Source: Azospirillum tabaci
GTDB taxonomy: Bacteria > Pseudomonadota > Alphaproteobacteria > Azospirillales > Azospirillaceae
Assembly: GCF_014596085.1 (NCBI RefSeq)
Contig: NZ_JACCJY010000025.1
Location: 46,786 to 110,785, forward strand
Direction of reading: 5' to 3'
Length of the DNA stretch: 64,000 nt
Below, piece by piece: positions 25,718 to 33,296 of this stretch. The notes under the pieces were generated by a model. That model worked only from the letters and a program-made list of their open reading frames with translations, was not told where the DNA came from and made no database searches. Position numbers and translations under genes: made by a program. How positions within the stretch are numbered: the stretch's first letter is position 1; each line of letters begins with the position of its first letter.

Positions 25718-25984
25718 ATGCACCCTATCCAACTCGACATGGCGCTGGCCGCGGTAAAGTGGGGCGTCCGTGATCTTGCGGCAGCGGCGAACGTCTCTAT
25801 GGACACGATTGCTCGCTTCAAGCGCGGCGAACGGGTGAAGGAGAGCACGATCGATTCGATGCGTACCGCCCTGGAGGGGGCCGGCGTCGAGTTCATCCCC
25901 GAAGGACCCTACCAGGGCGACGGGGGAGCAGGCGCCCGGTTACGCAGCATAACAAAGACCGAGCAGAACAAGACGGTCGGCTGA
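25718..25984 (+). CDS. Xre-family HTH regulator
   Basis: This 88-residue protein has a single helix-turn-helix: 'VRDLAAAANVSMDTIARFKRGERVKESTIDSMRTALEGAGVEFI'. The tail 'EGPYQGDGGAGARLR' is nearly the same as in the regulator at 40282-40536 ('AGPYKGEGGPGARLR'). It is divergent to the leader/Y1/Z1 operon with an inverted repeat between, so it probably represses that operon and itself. The HEPN-like gene starts 57 bp downstream and may be co-transcribed. Confidence 0.87.
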   Translation: MHPIQLDMALAAVKWGVRDLAAAANVSMDTIARFKRGERVKESTIDSMRTALEGAGVEFIPEGPYQGDGGAGARLRSITKTEQNKTVG

Positions 25985-26040
25985 ATAGAAGCTTCCAGTA
26001 AGCTGCTCGTATATTTAAGTCTTAGATTATCGAGAAAGCA

Positions 26041-26553
26041 ATGACGAAATTACCTCACAGAGATTCTGACCCAATTCTCCGGCTTCATGCCCATTATTTC
26101 GAACTAGCAGATCTCATGCGAGGGCATGCAAATGCAATAGATCGCGAATACTACCGAAGAGGGAGGCTTTCAAAAAAGAAGAATGTTACATACGCACATT
26201 ACGTCATTACATGGCTTGGTTTTTTATACGTGGTTTTGGAAGGAATTGCAGAAATACAGAAGAGCGGTATCCTTGACAACCTTCCGGAAAGCTTTTCAAG
26301 CTTTAAAACTCGGTTATCTATCATTTCTAGATGCGAAACTGATTATATTGATCGCTTACGTCGATTTCGTAATGGCACTTTTCACTATCAATTTACCCCT
26401 GATAAACAACTCCAGTTTCTTGAAAATGATTCGGAAACGCTCAGAATATCAAAGGATCTGCACAACAATCTGAAAGATCTGTTTTCTGACTATCGCGTCA
26501 ACTGCATGGTTGTCTACGCGATTGAAGGAAGGAAAGATGAAGTGTTTTGGTGA
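26041..26553 (+). CDS. HEPN-like protein (candidate RNase toxin or sensor)
   Basis: This 170-residue, AT-rich gene is clearly foreign to the surrounding GC-rich DNA. The protein is predicted helical; near residues 114-122 it has 'RRFRNGTFHYQF', an R-x4-H motif (RNGTFH) of the kind that forms the active site of HEPN ribonucleases. Such proteins act in abortive infection and toxin-antitoxin systems. No separate antitoxin is visible, unless the Xre regulator 57 bp upstream serves. The gene fills the same slot, between Xre gene and the 190-bp repeat, that a CD-NTase/SLATT pair fills in the second element. Family call is by motif and predicted helices only. Confidence 0.6.
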   Translation: MTKLPHRDSDPILRLHAHYFELADLMRGHANAIDREYYRRGRLSKKKNVTYAHYVITWLGFLYVVLEGIAEIQKSGILDNLPESFSSFKTRLSIISRCETDYIDRLRRFRNGTFHYQFTPDKQLQFLENDSETLRISKDLHNNLKDLFSDYRVNCMVVYAIEGRKDEVFW

Positions 26554-26660
26554 CGCACCCACCCGCCGCGAGCGCGCCCGCGACTGAAAGGCCACCAAGG
26601 TAGCCCCTCCCCGCAGACCGCACCCACGGCCCACCAGAGCGCGCCCCACCGCCCATAAGA

Positions 26661-26689
26661 AAGCCCGCCGCGGGAGACCCGGCGGGCTT
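26661..26689. terminator. Hairpin, probable terminator downstream of HEPN-like gene
   Basis: The stem AAGCCCGCCG / CGGCGGGCTT (10 bp, perfect) has a 9-nt loop and is followed by 'cttcatg'. The A/T ends on both sides suggest a bidirectional terminator, though the U-tract is short. Confidence 0.65.
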
Positions 26690-26768
26690 CTTCATGTCGG
26701 GTGCCAGCAGTCCGGCCAGCGCACCCAAGGCGGAGAGGCCGCCCAGGCAGCCCCCTTCCCTCAGCACC

Positions 26769-26955
26769 CACCCACGGCCCGCCGGAGCGCGATCTATCGG
26801 GCATCTGCCAGCGGTGCACCGGTCGAGGCGGCACCCAGCGCCAGAGGAGCGGAACACCGCCCCTCCCCGCCCGGCTGGCGAGCTGCGTGGCGATCATCAC
26901 CATGCAGGGGCAGCAGTTCCAGGCCGGCGGGTGAGTGCCCCGAGGGGGTCGGGGT
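26769..26955. repeat. Dispersed ~190-bp repeat, copy 1 (right border of cargo slot)
   Basis: It matches 42297-42495 over its whole length, including a 51-bp perfect block (26858-26908 = 42399-42449). It ends in a small hairpin CCCCGA-N5-TCGGGG whose stem is the same but loop differs between copies. Both copies lie on the far side of an AT-rich cargo gene or gene pair located downstream of an Xre gene. Confidence 0.85.
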
Positions 26956-27112
26956 TGTCGCCCCTCCCTGCCCTTCGAGATGGCCGGCGGTGGGGCGGTG
27001 GCGCCAGGCGGGGCATGGTCCGGAGCTGGACGGTGCCCCAGGGCGGCGGATGAACGATTACAGGAGACAATCCAAAACAATCAGGGGCGCTAGCAAGCGC
27101 CCCTGATAGTAT

Positions 27113-27412
27113 CTACGCAAACACCCTGTCTCGTTGCGACACTTCAAAGTCTAGGCGCTTCCGTATTGCCGCATTAATGCTTTGAGTGGAGTCCACAATA
27201 CGGAGGTGGCGCTTAATATGCTCGTAGGGAAACCTGTCAAGCAACGCCACGAACGCGGTGTTTACAAACGACGACGTTACCCCATCGACTCCGGCAAAGG
27301 ACAGAATGACGGTTCTCTGGGCACTCAGCTCAGGCATAAGGAGGCGCGCAAGCACCGCCCCGTCTTCAGCGGTATATGCCTGCGATACGTGGTCGAGAGC
27401 GCGGATCACCAT
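27113..27412 (-). CDS. DUF4325 (STAS-like) protein
   Basis: This 99-residue protein has the beta-alpha pattern of the STAS-like DUF4325: 'TVILSFAGVDGVTSSFVNTAFVALLDRF' with the conserved Asp-Gly-Val-Thr-Ser-Ser-Phe core, then 'IKRHLRIVDSTQSINAAIRKRL'. It overlaps the stop of the ATPase gene upstream by 7 bp, so the two are coupled. Together they look like an anti-sigma-kinase/anti-anti-sigma type pair used as a signalling or defence module. Confidence 0.85.
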   Translation of the reverse strand: MVIRALDHVSQAYTAEDGAVLARLLMPELSAQRTVILSFAGVDGVTSSFVNTAFVALLDRFPYEHIKRHLRIVDSTQSINAAIRKRLDFEVSQRDRVFA

Positions 27413-28311
27413 TCAAAATCCTCCCGGTCCAGTTCGTCTGGTCGGAACTTATCCGTTTCTAGAGTCAGTTCAACCAGCGTACCAGGATAAATGCCAGCAG
27501 CCAAACGGGCGGAACGTTGCACTCCGTTCGAGCTAGGCGCACAGGTCAGCATCCCTGACCCAGAGTATATACGCACAGTTCCTTGGTTTCTGACAACCAC
27601 GTTATCGGTAACGAATCCGAATCCCGCTCCACGGTTCGTAGGGAGTGATTTTGAGGAGAAGCCCTCAATTGTAGCCGTAACAAGCGCATCGGGATCAGAA
27701 AGCTCAGGCTTCATTTTTCTAATAGTATGAGGGATACCTACTCCAAAGTCTGAAATAGAAATTTTAATACAGCGTTTATTCGGGAAGTGCTGAGCAAATA
27801 CACATCCGATTGTTTCACCAGAATGGTTTTCAATATTGTTGAAAAGCTCGCCGATGCATGTTTTTACCGAAGAAAGATGGCCCTTTTGAACGCACAGCTC
27901 TCTTGCCAACCACGGAAGAAAGTTCTCAGACAGCCAATAATGACTATCGCGATGCTCAACTCTTACCACAGGAAAAGTTGATCTGCGGGGGTCCGACCAA
28001 GAGCGCAACGACTCCCCTAAATAATCTTTAAAAAATCCACAGTCATCCAAATAAGCATGAGATGGAATAGACGCATCTATTCCTCTAAACCAAACATCAG
28101 CGTCTAGTTTTCGCAAGAGAGATAGAAGGTTATAGAAAGCTGATAGACCAACTGGCTCGGCAAATCTCAGTCCAGAGAAGTCAAATACAATCTTTATTCC
28201 AGGGTTGTCAAACAGATGCCTAGGTGTCTTTTGAATTATATCGTACATTCCGGCCTCGTTGAGGGAGTACGGAAGCTTGACAACCAACTCTGAATCTGCT
28301 GCGACACTCAT
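27406..28311 (-). CDS. STAS-like plus histidine-kinase-type ATPase protein
   Basis: This is a 301-residue protein. Residues 1-110 resemble a STAS/DUF4325-like fold ('IKIVFDFSGLRFAEPVGLSAFYNLLSLL'). Residues ~140-290 are a GHKL ATPase with N-box 'CIGELFNNIENHSG' (152-164), G1 'ISDFGVGIP' (186-194) and G2-like 'NRGAGFGF' (226-233). There is no phosphoacceptor-His domain and no membrane segment, so it is not a classical sensor kinase; it resembles anti-sigma-factor kinases. It is coupled by a 7-bp overlap to the DUF4325 gene. AT-rich in part, consistent with cargo. Confidence 0.82.
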   Translation of the reverse strand: MSVAADSELVVKLPYSLNEAGMYDIIQKTPRHLFDNPGIKIVFDFSGLRFAEPVGLSAFYNLLSLLRKLDADVWFRGIDASIPSHAYLDDCGFFKDYLGESLRSWSDPRRSTFPVVRVEHRDSHYWLSENFLPWLARELCVQKGHLSSVKTCIGELFNNIENHSGETIGCVFAQHFPNKRCIKISISDFGVGIPHTIRKMKPELSDPDALVTATIEGFSSKSLPTNRGAGFGFVTDNVVVRNQGTVRIYSGSGMLTCAPSSNGVQRSARLAAGIYPGTLVELTLETDKFRPDELDREDFEW

Positions 28312-28525
28312 AGCGCTCAGGCCGCTAGTTATAAACTACCCCTATCGATAAGGAGATGCACTCAACGGAGCAAGCACTAATTTGTCACAGAAAGCGATTC
28401 GGTTTCACACGCCAGAGAAGCGATGAGGATTAAGTATTATCGGTAGCTTACCAGCCTCTCCGGATATCTCGCTCCGATGAGCCGGTGCCGTAAATGCTGG
28501 CCCCGGTCTCGCCGGCCCTGCCCCT

Positions 28526-28747
28526 CTACCCCTTCACCCTCTCCGCCAGGAGTCGGGACTCGTTCGCCTTCCGCCAGCTCTCCACCGCCTCGACATCGAG
28601 CCGCCCATCGTCGCGCACCGGCATTCCCCGTTTGACCCAGCGCGTCAGGGTCGGGTTGGATACGCCGATATGCGCGGCATACTGGAGACGGGTCATGACG
28701 CCTTCCAGGCCCGCGGCGGCGATCAGCCGTTGCTGTTGGCTGGCCAC
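28526..28747 (-). CDS. Small AlpA/MerR-like HTH protein
   Basis: This 73-residue protein reads 'LEGVMTRLQYAAHIGVSNPTLTRWVKRGMPVRDDGRLDVEAVESWRKAN', a helix-turn-helix of the phage AlpA/Nu1-like (terminase small subunit-like) kind. The GTG at 28747 is the assigned start, but the frame is open further upstream and the second copy at 47037-47229 has extra residues before it, so the start is uncertain. A perfect 20-bp palindrome lies 87 bp upstream. It is homologous at DNA level to the broken copy at 47 kb. Confidence 0.7.
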   Translation of the reverse strand: MASQQQRLIAAAGLEGVMTRLQYAAHIGVSNPTLTRWVKRGMPVRDDGRLDVEAVESWRKANESRLLAERVKG

Positions 28748-28833
28748 CTTGGCTTGCCAGCCATGATGCGGCCCACGGCCATAGCCGGCTGTCGGTGGGC
28801 AACCCTCATGAGGCAGATGGTTCGATCCGCTTG

Positions 28834-28853
28834 TTTCGTTACCGGTAACGAAA
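28834..28853. promoter_or_regulatory. Perfect 20-bp palindrome, candidate operator
   Basis: TTTCGTTACCGGTAACGAAA is fully self-complementary. It sits between the start of the small HTH gene and the 3' end of the 23-residue peptide gene (both on the minus strand). It could bind a dimeric repressor, possibly the HTH protein itself. There is no U-tract, so a terminator is unlikely. Confidence 0.65.
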
Positions 28854-28908
28854 TACGATTGGAAAGAGGAGGACGGGGGGGACGAGCCCCCGCCCTCCAG
28901 ACCCGATC

Positions 28909-28980
28909 TTAGCTCAGCAGGTCAAGCAACCGCTTGATGATCTCCAGAGCCAGGATCAGGAGGCTGAAGAAATCCTTCAT
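28909..28980 (-). CDS. 23-residue hydrophobic amphipathic peptide
   Basis: A strong ribosome site (GGAGAGAAGAAG) directly precedes ATG 28980, and 24 codons follow to a TAA. The peptide begins 'MKDFFSLLILALEIIK' and ends in a Leu-rich tail with charged residues (Asp, Glu, Lys, Arg) spaced to fall on one helix face. This is the layout of type I toxin peptides (TisB/Fst/Ldr-like) or phenol-soluble-modulin-like peptides. The longer frame upstream to 29145 has no ribosome site. No antisense RNA promoter could be identified by eye. Confidence 0.6.
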   Translation of the reverse strand: MKDFFSLLILALEIIKRLLDLLS

Positions 28981-29309
28981 CTTCTTCTCTCCAAAGAGCG
29001 GCGGGGCGGTGACCACTTCACCGCCCGTCCGCGCCCCTCTAGCCGGCCTCCCTTCATTGAGTTCTGGCTGTATCGGCCAGAAGGCTGTCGCAGCAAGGTG
29101 CTGGACAGGCACATCGTGACGTTCAGCCTTGGGCGAAGTCAACAATCACACAAATCAATCTGAGATGGGACAAGACTAACCGGAAATGTCTTTCCGAAAG
29201 TCGGAACGATCTTTCCGACTGATTTCGTCCTTTTCGGTTCACCCCGGTTTGGGGTGCCGGATAGGCTCATTAGCCACTGGCAGGATACTAGCTTGGAGTG
29301 GTCGCGCAC
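28981..29309. promoter_or_regulatory. Leader/control region of the peptide gene
   Basis: This stretch of about 330 bp without a supported gene contains clustered short repeats: TTCCGA at 29192, TCGGAA at 29201 and TTCCGA at 29213. The first two form an inverted repeat with a 3-nt spacer. They may be operator sites for the minus-strand peptide gene. The rest shows nothing recognisable. Confidence 0.4.
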
Positions 29310-29642
29310 TCAACTCCCAGCCGACTCGCAAGGGGGCCTCGATGCCGATCGCACATCGCCCCACGGGTCCGCCCCGGTCGCCACCCGGTACTCCGCCAGC
29401 ACCGCTTCGCGCAGCTCCAGAAACACCGGCTCGTCGAGGCAGACGGCCGGCTTCAGCCGCTTCTTCATGAGGGTGCCCGGCAGCCGAACGAACAGCCGCC
29501 CGTCCCGGTCGGTCACCCGCACGTTACGGATCTCCACCGGCCCCACCTGAACGACGGCAACGGCCAGCGTCTGTCCGCTCCCGTCCGACAGGCGAAGGTC
29601 CAGCACCTCGACGGCCGGGCACGACGATTCAGGCTTGCTCAT
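29310..29642 (-). CDS. SpoVG-like small protein
   Basis: This is a 110-residue protein whose middle, 'VEVLDLRLSDGSGQTLAVAVVQVGPVEIRNVRVTDRDGRLFVRLPGT', follows the SpoVG pattern (beta strands, 'I.n.ri..g..g.F..mP'). The rest is 'KKRLKPAVCLDEPVFLELREAVLAEY'. SpoVG proteins bind nucleic acid; homologues occur in phages and mobile elements. ATG 29642 follows GAGGTG. It lies between the DUF2190 remnant and the peptide gene, co-oriented with both. Confidence 0.65.
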   Translation of the reverse strand: MSKPESSCPAVEVLDLRLSDGSGQTLAVAVVQVGPVEIRNVRVTDRDGRLFVRLPGTLMKKRLKPAVCLDEPVFLELREAVLAEYRVATGADPWGDVRSASRPPCESAGS

Positions 29643-29715
29643 GGTCACCTCGCATAGAAAAGCCGGCCGGGCATGACGCGCCGGCCGGCTCAAGGATGGG
29701 GCGTTTCCGCCCAGG

Positions 29716-29800
29716 TCAGGCCGCCGCGGTGCTCACGCCGTCCAGGCGGACCTTTACCGTGCCGGCGCCGTTGCCACCCCCACGCACCGCGCCAGCACAC
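29716..29800 (-). pseudogene. DUF2190 capsid-decoration protein, C-terminal remnant
   Basis: On the minus strand only the last ~25 codons are recognisable ('GGGNGAGTVKVRLDGVSTAAA' in 21 residues, split here at positions 29716-29780). They match the end of the frame at 48362-48613. DUF2190 proteins are small phage capsid-stabilising proteins that normally follow the major capsid gene. Here the membrane-protein gene 29868-30992 lies between the capsid gene and the remnant, so an insertion probably removed the 5' part. Confidence 0.6.
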
Positions 29801-29867
29801 CAGCCCGGCACAACGTACATGGGTCAAGCCACCTCAAGGTGCCGCACAGGTGAGCACACGCCAAGAG

Positions 29868-30992
29868 TCATTCCTTTCCACTTCGCGTTGCGGCTGTTAC
29901 CTTACCTAAGATATCGCTGACAACATTCGACGGCAGCATGTCACTGCCAGAAGCACTGTGAAATATCGATGTCTCTCCTTTTTTGAGAGAAAAGTTGCGT
30001 TCTGTCTTAGCTATCTCAGGAAGTATCTTGGAGCAGGCAGTAGCGTTGCCCAGCTTCAAGGCGGCACTCATAGCAAGTAGCCGCATTTCAATGTTTGTTA
30101 TTTCGTTGTTTACATATTTTGCATCAAGGAGAGTGGCACGATATTGGCGGAGAAAGAAGAATGCCACCACCTCAATCAATCCGACAAGGCTGATACGCAT
30201 GGTGTAGTAAAATACTTCGGCAACGGTGCTGGCTCCCTGCATAGTATTTCCATTTAAAATGAACAACGCTAGCAATCCCGCACCTGTTGCTGCTGCCCCC
30301 AATCCCCAAACCAGTGCAGCCGTGGCCTTTCTCGAAACATCGTCCTGAAATTTGCTGAGCCGCATACGCGTTTCATTAAGCTGCTGGGAAACAGAGCTCG
30401 ATACAACCTCATTTCGTATCGCGCCTCCATACTTCTTGTCGATCCCAGATAGAACCTCAGCAGGAATAGATGAGCGAACCAACTCCTGGAGTTGGTTACT
30501 GATCACAACACGGTCCTCATCTGTGATATTGCGACTGCTGCGGATTGTTTCAGCAGCATCACGAACCGAATCAACCATGGTCGCAAGCGTCCTGGCGTCA
30601 AGCCCCTCCACTGTCGCAACGTCCTGACTTTGACTGCTCGCTCGGAATCTGGAAAATGAAAACCCCGATGCAAAAAGAAAGGTGATCATGGCAGCTGCCA
30701 CGACACCAGCGAACCCCGCCCCAATTCTAATTGCACTTACGTTCGAGGCCACCATGTCTGCGTACTGCTCACTTGTAACGCGTGATGAATTCTTGGTTCC
30801 GGAAAAAAATGAAGCCAAATCATGAGCAAAGACGGAGGTGAAAACAATCGCCAGACAAAAAGCCACAACATACGACGCCACTAAGGCCTGCGATTGGTTT
30901 TTTCTTTTGATGTCATTAACTTGATCAACTAAACGCGGAGCCTTATCAATGCTTGATGAGGTTATGTTCTCGCCGTTCACATTCAACTCCAC
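29868..30992 (-). CDS. AT-rich four-helix membrane protein, unknown
   Basis: This 374-residue protein has hydrophobic helices near 38-58, 93-112, 228-247 and 265-285. A long soluble, probably coiled region lies between the second and third ('DARTLATMVDSVRDAAETIRSSRNITDEDRVVISNQLQELV'). There is no signal peptide and no known enzyme motif. GC content and codon use differ sharply from the adjacent capsid gene, and it interrupts the capsid-DUF2190 order, so it is a recent cargo gene. A membrane-acting defence or exclusion role is possible but unproven. Confidence 0.75.
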   Translation of the reverse strand: MELNVNGENITSSSIDKAPRLVDQVNDIKRKNQSQALVASYVVAFCLAIVFTSVFAHDLASFFSGTKNSSRVTSEQYADMVASNVSAIRIGAGFAGVVAAAMITFLFASGFSFSRFRASSQSQDVATVEGLDARTLATMVDSVRDAAETIRSSRNITDEDRVVISNQLQELVRSSIPAEVLSGIDKKYGGAIRNEVVSSSVSQQLNETRMRLSKFQDDVSRKATAALVWGLGAAATGAGLLALFILNGNTMQGASTVAEVFYYTMRISLVGLIEVVAFFFLRQYRATLLDAKYVNNEITNIEMRLLAMSAALKLGNATACSKILPEIAKTERNFSLKKGETSIFHSASGSDMLPSNVVSDILGKVTAATRSGKE

Positions 30993-31445
30993 TGCATCAA
31001 TTATAGGCAGGCACGCCCCTTGAAGCGTATTTCAGGTGCTTTTCCCCTACCTACCAAAGCTCCCTCCTTCAGGCAACTCGCTTAAATTAGAAAGGTGAAC
31101 CCTTCGTTCTCGCACTGCGCGGGTTCCCATCCCATAGGGCAAATCGCACCTTGGTTCAGTAGAAGCCACTCTCACAATGCGGCTCATAGGCTCAGCACTT
31201 AACCGCTCAGCCATAGGCGAGCAACTCATCCTGCTGCTCATCAGTCGCGAAGACGAACGAGGCGGTATCACGCGTTGGAATCAGTAGGGGCGGAACCGCA
31301 GTCCCGCCCCTTCCTTTCGGCCTCGCTCCCTTGTCCCACATAACGTCCGCCCCCGAAGGATCGGCGCGCGGCAGGGAGGGAGCTTCCCGGTGTCGGGCCG
31401 GCCGCTGGCCCTCAGAGAATCGCCGCGCGTTTGGTCGGCGCCCCC
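30993..31445. other. Intergenic region downstream of capsid gene
   Basis: No supported gene lies in these 453 bp. A frame antisense or shifted to the capsid 3' end is spurious. A GC-rich hairpin (GGGGCGG...CCGCCCC, about 31288-31311) followed by 'ttcctttc' may be a terminator on the plus strand. The left half probably carries the promoter of the AT-rich membrane-protein gene. Confidence 0.4.
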
Positions 31446-33296
31446 TTAGCTTGAGGGGGCACCAGGGTTCTTGACCGCGCCGCGGTGGTCGATGGCGCCA
31501 TAGCCGAAGTCGATCGAGGCGCGGACCTTCACCGCCTGCGTGTCGAAGTCGGCTTCGGTGAGGATCTGCGGCCCTTCCGCGTCGCCGACGTAGCCGAAAA
31601 CGATCGACGGGCAGAGCGACGGGTCGGCGAACAGGTGCCACGCCGTGCCTTCGATGTTCGCATCCACCACCAGCTCCATCAATCCGGCCCAGGGATTCAC
31701 GGCGCTGGACTGGTTCGCGACGATGGCGGCGAGGAGCTGGCGCCCGGCCAGTTCGCCGTCCGGGCCGACCACAAGGAAGCGCGGGGCGAGGTTGAGCGGG
31801 ATATCGTCGAGGCTCTTCTGCTTCCGCAGCAGCGCCACGGCCTTCCCGATGCTCTCCACGTTGATCGCCGCGCCGGCGGCGAGGTTGCCATGCGCGGCAT
31901 GGAACAGGGCCTTTCCGTCAGCGAGCGTCGGGTTGCTGTTGAGAAGCCCATACACCATCCGGTTTTCGTCCGCGGCGGTGCGGACGCCGATCATCATGGC
32001 ATAATCACCCAGCGCGCCCAGGTCATCGTTCACGAGCGTTTGCCGGCTCAGGATGATGCCGCTCGCGTACTCCTTCGCAGACACGGTTTCCCGGTTCTCG
32101 CTCATCGTGCCGTATTTCAGCTCGCCGGCTTCCGCCATCGGCTTCAGCGACGGGAAATCGCCGACCCGCAGGAATTTAGCCGGCTTGAAATCGTTGAAGC
32201 CGCGCCGGGCCGCCCACAGCCGATACGTCGGCGCCGCCGCGGCGTACTGGGCCAGGAGCACCTTGTTCGCGGCGGCTTCGAGAAGGAGGGGGAAGTCGCT
32301 GGTCGTGTGGACCCGCTTCAGAAGCTCCTTCTGGTTCAGGCGGTTCACCGCTTCGCCGCGGGCGGCCATCAGCTCGCCGATCATGCCCATGGCCGAGCAG
32401 CCCATATACTCCCGCGCCCGCTCGCCCGGCTTGACCAGGCCGGGCGCCAAGCGCGCGGCCAGGGCCTCGGCCATGAATGCCCGCGTCGTCACGGGATCAT
32501 CGTAGCTGTCGAACATCTGGATGTGCGGGTTGATGTTGCGCTGGTTAGACGGCTGCGCCGCAACGTGATCGATCACGAGGGTGTTGAAGCGCTGGATCGT
32601 CATGGTCGGGTCCGCCGCCGCGCGCTGGACCATGTCGGGCGGAAGTGCGAGCTGGGCGCAAGTGGCGCGGGACAGGATGTGATCGAGCAGCTCCGCACGG
32701 CTCTCCGTGGCGGGAGCGGGCTGGTGCTGCGGCGCCGGCGCCGGGGTGGTCTGGGTGCTCATGGTGGTTCCCTCTGCACTTCGGGTGCGCGCCGCAGGAT
32801 CGGCGCCAATTGCGACGATGGAAATTTCGACGGGCTGCCAGCGCCGCGCGATGAACAGCGGTTCGGCGATGTCGTCAGAAGGGCCAGCGGCCCATTCCTG
32901 CACGAAGTAGCCCAGCGAGACTTGTCGGATTGAGCCTTGCTGAACCTGCTGAAACGCCAGCTCGCCCGCGTCGGTCGTATCGAACGTCAGCATGGCGCGG
33001 AGTTCTCCGCCGGCCTTCCGCGCGCTGAGAACCGAACCGACAACGGCGTCGGTGGACGGCCGATGGTCGCGAAGGACGGACGCGCCGGTGAACCGGGAGA
33101 GATCCACCCCGGCAACGTCGAGGCGTTCCTTCCAGGCGCCCCAGGTCGCGTCCGGCCGCATGCCCACGCGCCGCACGTCGGCGCCGGAGGAAGCGGTCAC
33201 CTCCACCTCGCGCCGGTCGGCGTTGAAGGTGGACGGCGCCAGCGACGCGGCGCGCGTGCTGACGGCGCTGGCCGGGGCGTTATTCGGCATCGTCAT
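31446..33296 (-). CDS. Prohead protease / major capsid protein fusion (phage)
   Basis: This is a 616-residue protein. Residues ~1-170 resemble a caudoviral prohead serine protease ('LRDHRPSTDAVVGSVLSARK' with a conserved His, 'SIRQVSLGYFVQEW' with the Ser). After a Pro/Ala/Gln-rich linker the C-terminal ~400 residues are a Mu gpT-like major capsid protein ('LWAARRGFNDFKPAKFLRVGDFPSLKPMAEAGELKYGT', 'NPWAGLMELVVD', 'DFDTQAVKVRASIDFGYGA'). ATG 33296 follows GGAGGGCAGCGACG and overlaps the upstream MerR-like gene by 17 bp. Such fusions are known in phages; here it is the only head gene of the element, in which no terminase or portal is seen. Confidence 0.88.
   Translation of the reverse strand: MTMPNNAPASAVSTRAASLAPSTFNADRREVEVTASSGADVRRVGMRPDATWGAWKERLDVAGVDLSRFTGASVLRDHRPSTDAVVGSVLSARKAGGELRAMLTFDTTDAGELAFQQVQQGSIRQVSLGYFVQEWAAGPSDDIAEPLFIARRWQPVEISIVAIGADPAARTRSAEGTTMSTQTTPAPAPQHQPAPATESRAELLDHILSRATCAQLALPPDMVQRAAADPTMTIQRFNTLVIDHVAAQPSNQRNINPHIQMFDSYDDPVTTRAFMAEALAARLAPGLVKPGERAREYMGCSAMGMIGELMAARGEAVNRLNQKELLKRVHTTSDFPLLLEAAANKVLLAQYAAAAPTYRLWAARRGFNDFKPAKFLRVGDFPSLKPMAEAGELKYGTMSENRETVSAKEYASGIILSRQTLVNDDLGALGDYAMMIGVRTAADENRMVYGLLNSNPTLADGKALFHAAHGNLAAGAAINVESIGKAVALLRKQKSLDDIPLNLAPRFLVVGPDGELAGRQLLAAIVANQSSAVNPWAGLMELVVDANIEGTAWHLFADPSLCPSIVFGYVGDAEGPQILTEADFDTQAVKVRASIDFGYGAIDHRGAVKNPGAPSS

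Larger units (their letters stand above)
26554..27112. other. Non-coding stretch with terminator and dispersed repeat
   Basis: No supported gene lies in these 559 bp. The segment holds a 10-bp hairpin (26661-26689) and the dispersed repeat listed below. Short frames on either strand depend on GC skew and have no ribosome sites. From 26960 to 27050 the sequence is very G-rich without further recognisable structure. Confidence 0.6.

Noticed and set aside
26498..27080. Overlapping frames on both strands across the dispersed repeat, sharing 'MVMIATQLASRAGRG' with the second copy
   Set aside because: The shared peptide follows from the 51-bp DNA identity. Frames differ outside it and have no starts with ribosome sites, so I treat the region as non-coding repeat.
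31207..31641. A 144-codon frame overlapping the capsid gene 3' end
   Set aside because: It is Arg-rich, in a shifted frame over a well-supported gene, and lacks a ribosome site.
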